Below, in pieces: positions 1-10,600 of a DNA stretch of 64,000 bases. The DNA is taken from NCBI RefSeq assembly GCF_900115685.1, contig NZ_FOXJ01000008.1:212527-276526 (forward strand), read 5' to 3'. Origin of the DNA: Variovorax sp. 770b2 (GTDB lineage Bacteria > Pseudomonadota > Gammaproteobacteria > Burkholderiales > Burkholderiaceae_C). Position 1 is the first letter of the stretch, and every line of letters starts with the position of its first letter. A program made the translations under genes and the position numbers. Under the pieces are notes generated by a model. The model saw nothing but the letters and a program-made list of their open reading frames with translations. It was not told the DNA's origin and did not search any database.

Positions 1-580
1 TGGCGATGTCGCGCGCGCCGGGCGGGCGATCGCCGCTCCAGTCCGGAAGGAGCCACCGCCACAGCGTGCTGTGGTTTCCAACCAACACCGTCGTCTGGGG
101 CAAAACGAGCTCGCGAAAGGCGTCCAGGTAGGCTTCGATCTGGTCCTCTTCCCACCAGGACAGGTTGGGCATGTAGGCCACCACGGGCACGTCCGGGTAG
201 TCCGAGGCGGTCTCGGCGATCGTGCTCAGGGCGTCGGGCGTGCCGACGAACCCCACCTTGATCAGCTGGACTTCCACGTCCTCCAGGATGGCGCGCGCCT
301 GCTCGGCGATGGCCTCCTCGTCGAACGCGAAATGATCGAATATCTCGGCCGTGTCCCGGGCGTAGGCGCCGGTGACGACGGGCAGAATGTGTGCGCCCAC
401 CGACGCCATGGCGAGGGTATCGGCGCCTAGGCCTCCGGCACCGCTCGGATCGCTGGCGTTGAAGACCAGCACGCAGGGCGGATTCAGGTCGCGTTCGGCG
501 AGCGCTTCGGCGTCCTGCAAGGGGTCGTTAAGATCGCCCGGTTTGCGGGCGTTGTCTGCTGGAAGTAAGTAGATGGTCAT
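1..580 (-). CDS. thiD: Hydroxymethylpyrimidine/phosphomethylpyrimidine kinase (ThiD), 3' end outside window
   Basis: ThiD phosphorylates hydroxymethylpyrimidine (phosphate) in cytoplasmic thiamine synthesis. The minus strand is open from an ATG at 578-580 to the window edge, giving the first 193 residues. The stretch CVLVFNASDPSGAGG near residues 36-50, followed by GADTLAMASVGAHILPVVTG, matches the N-terminal substrate/ATP-binding region of the PfkB-like HMP-P kinase family. About one third of a normal ~270-residue protein is missing because the window ends. It is divergent from the rubredoxin gene, an arrangement common in Burkholderiales. A short N-terminal extension of about 33 residues precedes the conserved core. 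Family call is firm; the substrate (HMP versus HMP-P) is assigned by homology only. Confidence 0.82.
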   Translation of the reverse strand, partial: MTIYLLPADNARKPGDLNDPLQDAEALAERDLNPPCVLVFNASDPSGAGGLGADTLAMASVGAHILPVVTGAYARDTAEIFDHFAFDEEAIAEQARAILEDVEVQLIKVGFVGTPDALSTIAETASDYPDVPVVAYMPNLSWWEEDQIEAYLDAFRELVLPQTTVLVGNHSTLWRWLLPDWSGDRPPGARDIA

Positions 581-691
581 ACGCCGGGCGGAATCTCTTG
601 GATGGTGGCATAGGCGCGACGTTTATAGCTCGCCAGTGAGATACGCATAGATACACTCGTTGCATTTAATGAACAAGGACTTTAAGCTCCG

Positions 692-862
692 ATGAATACG
701 AAAACTTGGATGTGCCTGATTTGTGGGTGGATCTATGACGAAGCGGTGGGTGTACCGGAAGACGGGATCGCGGCAGGCACGGCCTGGGCCGATGTTCCGA
801 TGAACTGGACCTGTCCTGAGTGCGGTGCGCGCAAGGAAGACTTCGAAATGGTTGAAATCTGA
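692..862 (+). CDS. Rubredoxin
   Basis: This is a 56-residue one-iron electron carrier of the cytoplasm. Two CxxC knuckles are visible, CLIC at residues 8-11 and CPEC at 41-44, with the conserved aromatic and Gly residues around them (GWIYDEAVG, WADVPMNWTCPECG). These give the classic Fe(Cys)4 site. An AAGGA sequence lies about 11 bases before the ATG; an upstream ATG at 669 stops after eight codons, so 692 is the start. It lies just upstream of pilG in the same direction. The partner reductase or terminal acceptor is not in this window. Confidence 0.93.
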   Translation: MNTKTWMCLICGWIYDEAVGVPEDGIAAGTAWADVPMNWTCPECGARKEDFEMVEI

Positions 863-942
863 AAGATTGGCATAGGGCTACGCGATCTGCGTCGATGTAC
901 GGCGCGGCGGGCATCCAAGTCTCATGAGCAGGAGCGTTTGCA

Positions 943-1341
943 ATGGGCCCGAATGGATCAGGTTACAAGGTGCTGGTCATCGATGACAGCAACACCATCC
1001 GGCGCAGTGCCGAGATTTTTCTGAAGCAGGGTGGGCACGAGGTTCTTCTGGCGGAAGACGGTTTCGATGCGCTCTCCAAGGTTAACGACCACAAGCCGCA
1101 TCTGATTTTCTGCGACATCCTCATGCCGCGTCTGGACGGCTACCAGACGTGCGCCATCATCAAGCGCAACGCCCATTTCTCCAAGGTTCCGGTCGTCATG
1201 CTGTCTTCGAAAGACGGTGTATTCGACAAGGCCCGCGGCCGCATGGTCGGATCGCAAGACTACCTGACCAAGCCTTTCACCAAAGACCAGCTGCTGCAGG
1301 CCGTGCAGCAGTTTGGCATCGTTCAACAGGAAGCGCAGTAA
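943..1341 (+). CDS. pilG: Response regulator PilG (single receiver domain)
   Basis: A 132-residue stand-alone CheY-like receiver. The acidic pair is at D14/D15 (VIDDSN), the predicted phosphoacceptor is D58 (IFCDILMPRLDG) and the conserved lysine is K110 (YLTKPF). No output domain follows. In type IV pilus chemosensory systems PilG is phosphorylated by the CheA-like kinase ChpA and influences pilus extension. The stop codon TAA (1339-1341) overlaps the pilH start by one base, so translation is probably coupled. Assignment rests on order (pilG-H-I-J-chpA) as well as sequence. Confidence 0.9.
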   Translation: MGPNGSGYKVLVIDDSNTIRRSAEIFLKQGGHEVLLAEDGFDALSKVNDHKPHLIFCDILMPRLDGYQTCAIIKRNAHFSKVPVVMLSSKDGVFDKARGRMVGSQDYLTKPFTKDQLLQAVQQFGIVQQEAQ

Positions 1342-1706
1342 TGCCTATTCGAAAAATCCTCGTCGTCGACGACTCCAAGACCGAACTGGTGTTCTTGACC
1401 GACCTCCTCCAGAAAAACGGCTTCGCCGTGAAGACGGCCGAAAACGCCGACGACGCGATGCGCCGCCTGGAAGAAGAGCAACCCGACCTGATCCTCATGG
1501 ACGTGGTCATGCCCGGCCAGAACGGCTTCCAGCTCACGCGCGCCATCGCCCGCGACCCGAAGTACGCGGCCATCCCGATCATCCTGTGCACCAGCAAGAA
1601 CCAGGAAACCGATCGCGTCTGGGGCATGCGCCAGGGCGCACGCGACTACATCGTGAAGCCGGTCAACGCGGCCGATCTGATGTCCAAGATCAGCGCGCTG
1701 GCCTGA
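1341..1706 (+). CDS. pilH: Response regulator PilH (single receiver domain)
   Basis: A 121-residue receiver domain with DD at residues 10-11 (VVDDSK), phosphoacceptor D54 (LILMDVVMPG) and the KP motif near the C-terminus (YIVKPV). The ATG at 1341 overlaps the pilG stop (TAATG); the frame is open further upstream, but that part lies inside pilG and would wreck the receiver fold. PilH is the second CheY-like protein of the Pil-Chp system and is usually linked to pilus retraction or acts as a phosphate sink. It is followed 19 bases later by the CheW-like gene. Confidence 0.9.
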   Translation: MPIRKILVVDDSKTELVFLTDLLQKNGFAVKTAENADDAMRRLEEEQPDLILMDVVMPGQNGFQLTRAIARDPKYAAIPIILCTSKNQETDRVWGMRQGARDYIVKPVNAADLMSKISALA

Positions 1707-1725
1707 GCAGGAGTCGGCTGAGTCC

Positions 1726-2259
1726 ATGGCGAATCGCGACGCACTGAGAGCCTTCCAGTCCCGGCTTGCAAGCCGTCTGCAGGCTGCGCGCACGACAGGC
1801 GTGGCCGCGACGTGGCTTGCCGTCGAGGCGGGCGAGGGCAAGTACCTCTTTCCGCTGGGACACGCCGGCGAAATCTTTCCCTGGACGCCGCCACAGCCCG
1901 TGCCCTACACGGAGCCGTGGTTCCTTGGCGTCGCCAACCTGCGCGGCGGCCTCTACGGCGTGGTCCAGCTGTCGGGCTTCGCCACGGGCGGGCCGGGCAC
2001 GCAGGCCGCCACCGAGGCGGCGCGCATGCAATCGCGGCTCGTTGCGTTCAACGAGCTGCTCGAAGTCAACTGCGCATTGCTGGTCGACCGACTGGCGGGG
2101 TTGCGGGGCGCGGAGGCCTTCACGGCCTCCGAACCTCCGGGCGCAGAAGCACCTGCGTGGCATGGGCATCTGTACACCGACGCAGCAGGGGAGCGCTGGC
2201 AGGAAGTCAACCTGCAGGCGCTTTCGCAGCAACCCCAGTTTTTGAGTATTGGTGCGTAG
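1726..2259 (+). CDS. pilI: CheW-like coupling protein PilI
   Basis: A 177-residue protein of the CheW family. It should bridge the receptor PilJ and the kinase ChpA. The recognisable CheW core includes KYLFPLGHAGEIFPW near residues 39-53 and PWFLGVANLRGGLYGVVQLS near 64-84, the usual 'G(V/I)xNLRG' signature. It sits between pilH and pilJ in the expected order. Nothing unusual is seen apart from a slightly long C-terminus. Confidence 0.88.
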   Translation: MANRDALRAFQSRLASRLQAARTTGVAATWLAVEAGEGKYLFPLGHAGEIFPWTPPQPVPYTEPWFLGVANLRGGLYGVVQLSGFATGGPGTQAATEAARMQSRLVAFNELLEVNCALLVDRLAGLRGAEAFTASEPPGAEAPAWHGHLYTDAAGERWQEVNLQALSQQPQFLSIGA

Positions 2260-2301
2260 TGCCTTGGCACGCAGCACTGGCAACCACCTGAAGGACCGAC
2301 C

Positions 2302-4614
2302 GTGAGCTCGATCGCCGACAAGTTCAAGAAATTACTGCCCGTGAGCAACGGGAACGACAAGACCCGCGTCGACGGCTCCGGTTCGATATCGCTCGACGAT
2401 GTCGATACGGTTCAGGTTCCGGACGAGAAAACCGTGCGCCTGGTGAGGAAGGGCGAAAGCTCCTCTCCCGTGGCGCCCGCGCCAGCCGGCTTCGCCGATG
2501 GCCTTGCTGGCGGCGAGACGCCAGATGCGCTCGACGCGGCGGCCCTCGAAGCCGTTCCGCCCGCCGGGCGAACGGGTTCCAACCCCGCCAGGCAACAGCG
2601 GATCCTGGCGATCATGCTGGCGATCGTGGTGTTGCTGCTGCTCCTGGTGGCCGGTTCCGCCATTCTTCGCGCGGAACGCCTCGCCCAGCAGGTGGCGGCC
2701 ACCGGCCAGTCGCTGATGCAGTCGCAGCGTCTGGCCAAGTCGATCTCCCAGGCCCTCGTGGGCAGCGCCTCGGCGTTCGTCGAAGTCAAGGACAGCGCCG
2801 ACGACCTCTCGCGCCGCGTCTCGGGCCTGACCAACGGCGACGACGCATTGCGTCTGGAGCGCGTGGGCAACCAGTACGACGAGGAGATGAACAAGATCAA
2901 TCCCCTGGTCGCACGTGCCGACACCAGCGCCAAGGCCGTGCTGGCCCAGCGCCAGATCCTGACCCAGGTGGGTGCCGCCTTGCGCGACATCAACCAGCAG
3001 TCGTCCACGCTGCTCGAAATGACGGAAACCGTCGCGTCGCTGAAGATGCAGCAGAACGCCACGCTGCCCGAGATCTCGGCCGCCGGCCAGCTCGTGATGC
3101 TGACGCAGCGCATCGGCAAGTCGACCAACGAGTTCTTCACGGTCGAGGGTGTGAACCCCGACGCCGTGTTCCTGCTGGGCAAGGACCTGAACACCTTCCA
3201 GGAAACCACCCGCGGCCTCTTGGACGGCAATGCGCAACAGCGCTTCCCCGGTTCGAAAGACCCGCAGACCCGCCAGCAACTGGAAGCCATCCTGAAGACC
3301 TACGAGCAGATGCGCACGCAGGCGTCCGCCATTCTGGGCAACCTGCAGGGCCTGGTGGCAGCGCGCGAAGCGCAGGCATCCATCCTGACTGACAGCGAGC
3401 CGCTGCGTAAGTCGCTTGGCGACCTGCAGGACAAGCTCTCCGCCCGCACCGGCCTGGGCGCCGGAACGATCGTGCTGCTGTTCGTGCTGTCGCTGGCCGC
3501 CCTGGCTCTGGCCGGCGCCATCGGTTTCGTGCAGGTGCGCGAAGGCCGCGAACGTGCCGCCAACGCCGAACGCGAACGTCTGGCTGCCGAACAAACCTCC
3601 GAAGAAGCCGGCCGCGTGAACAACGCCAACCAGGCCGCCATTCTTCGGCTGATGAACGAACTGCAGACAGTGGCCGAAGGCGACCTGACGCAGGAAGCCA
3701 CCGTGACCGAGGACATCACCGGCGCCATCGCCGACTCGGTGAACTACACGGTGGAAGAACTGCGTTTGCTGGTGGGCAACGTGCAGAACACGGCCACCCG
3801 CGTGGCGCAGACGACGTCGCAGGTGGAAAGCACCTCGACCGAACTGCTCGCCGCCTCGACCGAACAGCTGCGCGAGATTCGCGAAACCGGCCAGTCGGTG
3901 CTGACCATGGCCGAGCGAATCAACGGCGTGTCCACGCAGGCGCAAGAGTCCGCCACGGTGGCGCGCCAGTCGCTGCAGGCCGCATCGTCGGGTCTGCAGG
4001 CCGTGCAGAACGCCATTGGCGGTATGAACTCCATCCGCGACCAGATCCAGGAAACCTCCAAGCGCATCAAGCGCCTGGGCGAATCGTCGCAAGAGATTGG
4101 CGAAATCACCGAGCTGATCTCGGACATTACCGAACAGACGAACGTGCTGGCGCTGAACGCAGCCATTCAAGCGGCATCGGCCGGTGAAGCCGGTCGAGGC
4201 TTCTCGGTGGTGGCCGAAGAAGTTCAGCGACTGGCCGAACGCTCCGCAGACGCCACGCGCCAGATTTCGGCGCTGGTGAAGGCGATTCAGACCGACACCC
4301 AGGATGCGGTGGGCGCCATGGAGCGCTCCACGCAGGGTGTGGTCGAAGGGGCCAAGCTGTCCGACAACGCGGGTACCGCGCTGACCGAGATTGACCGGGT
4401 GTCCCGACGCCTGGCCGAGCTGATCGAGCAGATTTCGCAGTCCGCCTCCCGCGAAGCCGATTCGGCCAACGTGGTGGCAGCGAACATCCAGCACATTTTT
4501 GCGGTGACCGAGCAGACCGGAGAAGGTACGCGTACCACGGCCCAGCAGGTGCGCGAACTCTCGCAGATGGCCGAAGAACTGCGCCGCTCGGTGGCTCGTT
4601 TCAAGATTGCCTGA
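2302..4614 (+). CDS. pilJ: Methyl-accepting chemotaxis-type receptor PilJ
   Basis: A 770-residue inner-membrane receptor for the twitching-motility pathway. Visible segments are a ~100-residue acidic/polar cytoplasmic N-terminus, TM1 at about residues 101-122 (AIMLAIVVLLLLLVAG), a periplasmic helical sensor region of the PilJ type to about 385, TM2 at about 387-411, a HAMP-like stretch, and the long coiled-coil signalling domain. Its hairpin tip (EQTNVLALNAAIQAASAGEA) lies near residue 612-631. Start is GTG at 2302. The N-terminal cytoplasmic extension is longer than in Pseudomonas PilJ. ChpA follows 31 bases downstream. Confidence 0.92.
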   Translation: MSSIADKFKKLLPVSNGNDKTRVDGSGSISLDDVDTVQVPDEKTVRLVRKGESSSPVAPAPAGFADGLAGGETPDALDAAALEAVPPAGRTGSNPARQQRILAIMLAIVVLLLLLVAGSAILRAERLAQQVAATGQSLMQSQRLAKSISQALVGSASAFVEVKDSADDLSRRVSGLTNGDDALRLERVGNQYDEEMNKINPLVARADTSAKAVLAQRQILTQVGAALRDINQQSSTLLEMTETVASLKMQQNATLPEISAAGQLVMLTQRIGKSTNEFFTVEGVNPDAVFLLGKDLNTFQETTRGLLDGNAQQRFPGSKDPQTRQQLEAILKTYEQMRTQASAILGNLQGLVAAREAQASILTDSEPLRKSLGDLQDKLSARTGLGAGTIVLLFVLSLAALALAGAIGFVQVREGRERAANAERERLAAEQTSEEAGRVNNANQAAILRLMNELQTVAEGDLTQEATVTEDITGAIADSVNYTVEELRLLVGNVQNTATRVAQTTSQVESTSTELLAASTEQLREIRETGQSVLTMAERINGVSTQAQESATVARQSLQAASSGLQAVQNAIGGMNSIRDQIQETSKRIKRLGESSQEIGEITELISDITEQTNVLALNAAIQAASAGEAGRGFSVVAEEVQRLAERSADATRQISALVKAIQTDTQDAVGAMERSTQGVVEGAKLSDNAGTALTEIDRVSRRLAELIEQISQSASREADSANVVAANIQHIFAVTEQTGEGTRTTAQQVRELSQMAEELRRSVARFKIA

Positions 4615-4645
4615 CAACCGATAGATAAGAACGGCGAGCAACCAC

Positions 4646-7600
4646 GTGTCGATTCAAACCCCTGCCACGGCCCCCATCGCCGGCAACCTGCCGGCCACCG
4701 AAGACCTCGGGCCGCTGGCCTGGGTGCTGGGAGAAATCCAGAAATCCCTCGACGGTGTGGGCAAGTCGTTGCGGCGCTTCGTGCGCGACGTGGGCAGTGC
4801 AACGGAGCCCGAGAGCGGCCCGCTGCAGATGGCCCGCCAGCAACTGCACCAGGCCGTCGGCGCGCTGCAGATGGTGGGGCATTCCTCGCCCGCGCTGGTG
4901 CTTGGCGCCATCGAGTTCGCGGTGCAGGGCTTCATTGCCGAACCGCAGCGCTGCACCGAAAGCGCCGTCCTGAAGATCGAGCGTGCCGGCTTCGCCGTCA
5001 CCGATTTCCTCACCGCGCTGCTGGCCGGCAAGCCCGTGTCGTCGGTCGCGCTCTTTCCCCAATACCGCGACGTGCTGGAACTGGGCGGCAACGAACGCGT
5101 CCATCCGGCCGATCTCTGGAGCACCGCCTGGCGCTGGGTCGAGATCAAGCCCGCGCTCACGCAGGCGGCCGTTGCCTATGAGCCAGCCGTGCGTTCGCGA
5201 CTGGACCGCGAAGTGCTGCAGCTGGTCAAGGTCGGCGACATGCAGGCCGCCAAGCGTTTGCAGGGCCTGTGCCTGGGGCTCGGACGCGGCGCGCTGCTGC
5301 CCCGCGTCGCCAGCTTCTGGACCTTGGCCGCCGGCTTCTTCGAAGCGCTGTCGCTGGGCCTCATTCCCGCCGACTCGTACGTGAAGCGCGCCGCCACCCG
5401 CGTGCTGCTGCAATACGCCACGCTGGCACGCGGCGACAGCCTGGTGTCCGACCGTCTCGGCCAGGACCTCCTGTTCTTCTGCGCGCAGGCCGTGCCCACC
5501 GCCCGCGACGAAGCCGCCACGCTGCGCACCGTGCGCAACGCCTGGGGCGTGGCCCACGAGCAGCACATCGACTACACCGTCGAGCAGTTCGGCCGCTTCG
5601 ATCCGCTGGTGCTCACGCAGGCCCGCAAGCGCATCGAGACCGCCAAGGAAATGTGGTCGGCGCTCTCGGGCGGCGACATCACCCGCACGCGCCAGGTGGC
5701 CGACACCTTCGCGCAGCTGGGCGAATCGCTGCTGAAGCTGCACCCGCCGAGCCTGCCGATGGTCCAGGCGCTGACGCATGCCGTCGAGGCCTCCGTCAAG
5801 TCGGGCCAGCCGCCCGACACCGAACTGGCGATGGAAGTCGCCACCTCGGTGCTGTACCTGGAAGCCGCGCTCGAAGACCTCGACCCGAGCGACCCGCAGC
5901 TCACCTCCCGCACCCTGCAGCTGTCCGGCCGCATCGAACGCGTGCGCGCGGGCGGCCATTCCGAGCCGCTCGAGCCGTGGATGGAAGACCTGTACCGCCG
6001 CGTGAGCGACCGCCAGACCATGGGCACCGTGGTCGACGAGCTGCGCAGCCACCTGAGCGAGCTGGAGAAGTCGCTCGACCAGTACTTCCGCCGCCCCGCC
6101 GAAAAGGGCCTGCTGCGCACCGTGCCGACGCAATTGATGCAGATGCGCGGCGTGTTCTCCGTGCTCGGCCTGGACCAGGCCGCGCTCACCGTGCAGCGCA
6201 TGCGCGACGACGTCGAGGCCATGCTGGTCAGCACCTCGCCCGCCGAGGAAATGGCCGGCTTCGATGCACTGGGCAACAACCTGGGCGCGCTGGGCTTCCT
6301 CATCGACATGCTGGGCTACCAGCCCGCGCTGGCCAAGCGCCTGTTCGTGTTCGACGCGGACGCCGGCGAACTCAAGCCGCTGATGGGCCGCCAGGCCACC
6401 GACAGCACGGAAGGCGAAGCCCCGGCGCCCGTTGCCGAGCCCGTGCTCAGCATCGAGGAAGTCGACGCGCAGATCGCCTCCAAGCTCGCCGCGCTCGCCA
6501 CGCCCGCCAAGAAGACCAAGCCCACGCCGCTCGAGGAGTTCAGCCGCAAGGCCGAGAGCTGGACCTCCAAGATCACCGGGCCGGGCGCGCTGCCTGACAC
6601 CGAGGTCACCGAGCTCGAAGAAGACGACCTGCAGAACATCTTCCTGGACGAAGCCCGCGAGGTGGTGCACAACGGCCTGGCCGCCATCACCGAGCTGGGC
6701 AGCCATCCGGACGACACCGAAGAACTCACCATCCTGCGCCGCGCGTTCCACACGCTCAAGGGCAGCTCGCGCATGGTGGGCCTCACCGACTTCGGCGACG
6801 CGGCCTGGTCGCTCGAACAGGTGCTCAACACCTGGCTGGCCGACCAGCGCTCGGCCACGCCGGAGATGCTGTCCGCCACCGAGCGCACGCTGCGCGATTT
6901 CGGCCAGTGGGTCGAAGCCATCGCCTCGGGCGAATCGCATTCCTGGCAGGCCGGCCCGTTCAGCCGCGTGGCCGATGCGCTGATGGCCGGCGAGCCCGTG
7001 CCGCCGCCGGTGCGCGTGGCCGATGCCGAGCAACTGGCCGTGGCCGCCCGCCACATCGCCGCCGAACCCGAGCTGCCGCCGCTGCCCGACCTGTCGTTCC
7101 TGCCGGACCCCCCGGCGCGCGCCGCGCCCGAGCCGGTCTTCGAACTGCCTGCACTGGACGATCCGCTGAAGCCCTCGGCCACGGAAGCCGACGACGACTT
7201 CACGTCCACCGACTTCATCGATTTCGACAAGCAGCCCACGTCGCCCGCGCCGCTCGCAGCGCTGCCGGCCGGCGAAGATTTCGACTTCCTGGCGCCCGCC
7301 AGGACGCAGGCGCCTGCCGCCGCCCCGGTCGCTGCACAGCCAGAGCCCCAGGCAGGCATCGAGGCCACCGTGCCCACCGCCACCAGCCTGCCCGACTTCG
7401 CCTGGGACCTGAATCCGCTGCCCGTGCCGGCGAACGAGCCCAAGGCCGACGACATGGCCTTGCCTCCGCTGGAGGCGCTGCCCGAACTGGAACCGATCCC
7501 GAAGGCGCAACAGCCGGAGCCCGAGCCCGAGCCCGAACTCGAACCCGTGGCTGCGATCGCCGCCCCGGTCGAAGTGCCCGCCGAGCCGGCCGTCATCGTG

Positions 7601-10600
7601 GTCGAAGAAGAGACGCCGGAGCCCGTTGCCGCACACGAGACAGTCGAGACGGTGGAAGCCATCGAAGTGACGGAAGCCGTGGAAGTTGTAGAGGCCACGG
7701 AAGTTGCCGAAGTGGCCGAAGTTGCGGAAGAAGAACTCTCCGCCGCCTCCAGCGCCGAAGACCAGGTCAAGGTGATCGGTCCGCTGCGCATCGGCATCGC
7801 GCTCTACAACGTCTACCTCAACGAGGCCGACGAATGGTCCAGGCAACTGGCCACCGACGTGGGCGAATGGGCGCTCGAATCGCACGAGCGCCTGCCCGAC
7901 TCGACCATCGCGCTCGCGCATTCGCTGGCCGGCAGCTCCGCCACCGTCGGCTTCCACAGCCTCTCGGGCATGGCGCGCCTGCTCGAATCGGCGCTGCAAC
8001 ACCTGCAGATGCAGGGCAGCGGCACGCGTGAGCAGGGCGTGGTGCTGGTCGCCGCGGCCGACGAGCTGCGCCGCCTGCTGCACCAGTTCGCCGTGGGGTT
8101 CCTGCGCGATCCGGCCGAAGGCACGCTGCAGGCGCTGCGCGACATCGCCGCGGCGCCCATGCCGCTGGAAGCCGCCGTGCGCAGCGAAGTCCGGCCGTTC
8201 CAGCAGATCGTGTCCAGCAACGACGGCATGGCCGACGTGGCGCTGGACGATTCCGAAGACGCCATCGACCTGGCCGACGCGGTCGACGCCGACCTGTTCC
8301 CGATCTTCGAGGAAGAGGCTGCCGACCTGCTGCCCCAGCTGGGCGAAGCGCTTCGCCAGTGGTCGCACCATCCCGACGACAGCGCGCCGCGCGCCTCGGT
8401 GCTGCGCACGCTGCACACGCTCAAGGGCAGCGCGCGCCTGGCCGGCGCCATGCGCCTGGGCGAGCGCGCGCACCGCATGGAGTCCGAGATTGAAGTCCTG
8501 GGCTCCCAGGGTGCCGAACGGGCCGACATCGAAAAACTGCTGGCCCGCCTGGACGCCCTGCAGGCCACCTTCGACGCGCTGCGCGCGGCCGACGACGCCA
8601 CGCAGGTCGAAATGGCCCAGCTCGTGGCCGCGGCCACCGCGCCATCGCCGGCCATCCAGCTGGTACAGGTCGCGCCCGAAGCCGGCGTGCCGGCGAACGA
8701 CGAAGAAGCCGCACCGGTCGCCGATGCGGAGGATGTCGCCGACGGCCCGGCCGTCACGATGCTGCAGCCGCGTCCCGCGCCTGCGCTGCTCACGCCGCTG
8801 CGCGCCGCATCGGGCCAGGCCGTTCGCATCCGCACCCAGCTGCTCGACCGCCTGGTCGCGCAGACCGGCGAGGTCATCATCACGCGCTCGCGCCTGGAAG
8901 CCGAGCTCGGCCAGCTGCGCGGGTCGCTGTCCGACCTCACGGGCAACCTGGACCGTCTGCGCCAGCAGCTGCGCGACATCGAAGTGCAGGCCGAAAGCCA
9001 GATGCAGTCGCGCCTGGCACAGGCCAAGGACTCGCAGCAGAGCTTCGATCCGCTCGAGTTCGACCGCTTCACCCGCGTGCAGGAACTCACGCGCATGATG
9101 GCCGAGTCGGTGAACGACGTGGCCACCGTGCAGCGCACGCTGCAAAAGACGGTGCAGGCGACGGAAGACGATTTGAGCGTGCAGGCACGCCAGACGCGCG
9201 AACTGCAGCGCGGCCTCCTCCGCACGCGCATGGTGGAGTTCGAAGGCATCTCCGACCGCCTCTACCGCGTGGTGCGCCAGGCGTCGAAAGACACCGGCAA
9301 GCAGGTGCGCCTGGACATCGTCGGCGGCTCCATCGAAATGGACCGTGGCGTGCTGGACCGGATGACGCCTGCCTTCGAGCACTTGCTGCGCAACTGCGTG
9401 GCGCACGGCATCGAGGATTCGGCAGCCCGCGAGAAGGCCGGCAAGGACACGAGCGGCCTGATCGTCATCGACCTGCACCACGAAGGCAACGACGTCTCGG
9501 TGAGCTTCCGCGACGACGGCGCCGGCCTCGACCAGAAGCGCATTGCCGAGCGCGCCCGCGCACTCGGCCTGCTGGCGGGCGACCAGGAACTCACGCCGGA
9601 AGAAGCCACCGAGCTGATCTTCAAACCCGGTTTCTCGACGGCCGGACAGGTCTCCGAACTGGCTGGCCGCGGCATCGGCATGGACGTGGTGCGCGCGCAG
9701 ATCGCGGCGCTCGGCGGCCGCATCGAAACGCACAGCACGGCCGGCCAGGGCACCACCTTCAAGCTGGTGCTGCCGCTGACCACCGCCGTGACGCACGTGG
9801 TGATGCTGCGTGCGGGCGAGGTGTCGATCGGCGTGCCCTCGAACCTGGTGGAACTGGTGCAGCGCGTGGGCGGAACCGACCTGGAAGCCGCCTACCTGCA
9901 CCACAGCCATCCGTTCGGCAGCGAACAGGTGCCGTTCTACTGGGCCGGCGCGCTCCTGCAGGCCTCGACCCGCAGCGACCACGCGGCCTCCAAGAACAAC
10001 ACCCTCGTGATCGTGCGAAGCGCGGCACAGCGCGTCGCGCTGCACGTGGACGAAGTGCTGGGCAACCAGGAAGTCGTGGTCAAGAACCTCGGCCCGCAAC
10101 TCGCGCGGCTGCCGGGCCTGGCCGGCATCTCGGTGCTGGCCTCGGGCGCGGTGGCGCTGATCTACAACCCGGTGGCGCTGGCGGCAGTGCACGGCGACCA
10201 GGCGCGCCTGCGCCAGACGGCCGCGCTCACGGTGCCCGCGCAGGCCGCATCGGCCACGTCCGGCCAGGATGCGCCGCAAGTGCCGATGCCGGTGCTGGCC
10301 CCCGTGGCGCCGCAGGTGCCGCTGGTGCTGGTGGTGGACGACTCCATCACCGTGCGCCGCGTCACGCAGCGCCTGCTGCAGCGCGAAGGCTATCGCGTGT
10401 CGCTCGCGGCCGATGGCCTGCAGGCGCTCGAACGCCTGCAGCAGGAGCGTCCGTCGGTGGTGCTGTCGGACATCGAGATGCCGCGCATGGACGGCTTCGA
10501 CCTGGCCCGCAACATCCGCGCCGATGCCGCGCTGGCCGAGTTGCCGATCATCATGATCACCTCGCGCATCGCCGAGAAGCACCGCGACTACGCGCGCACG

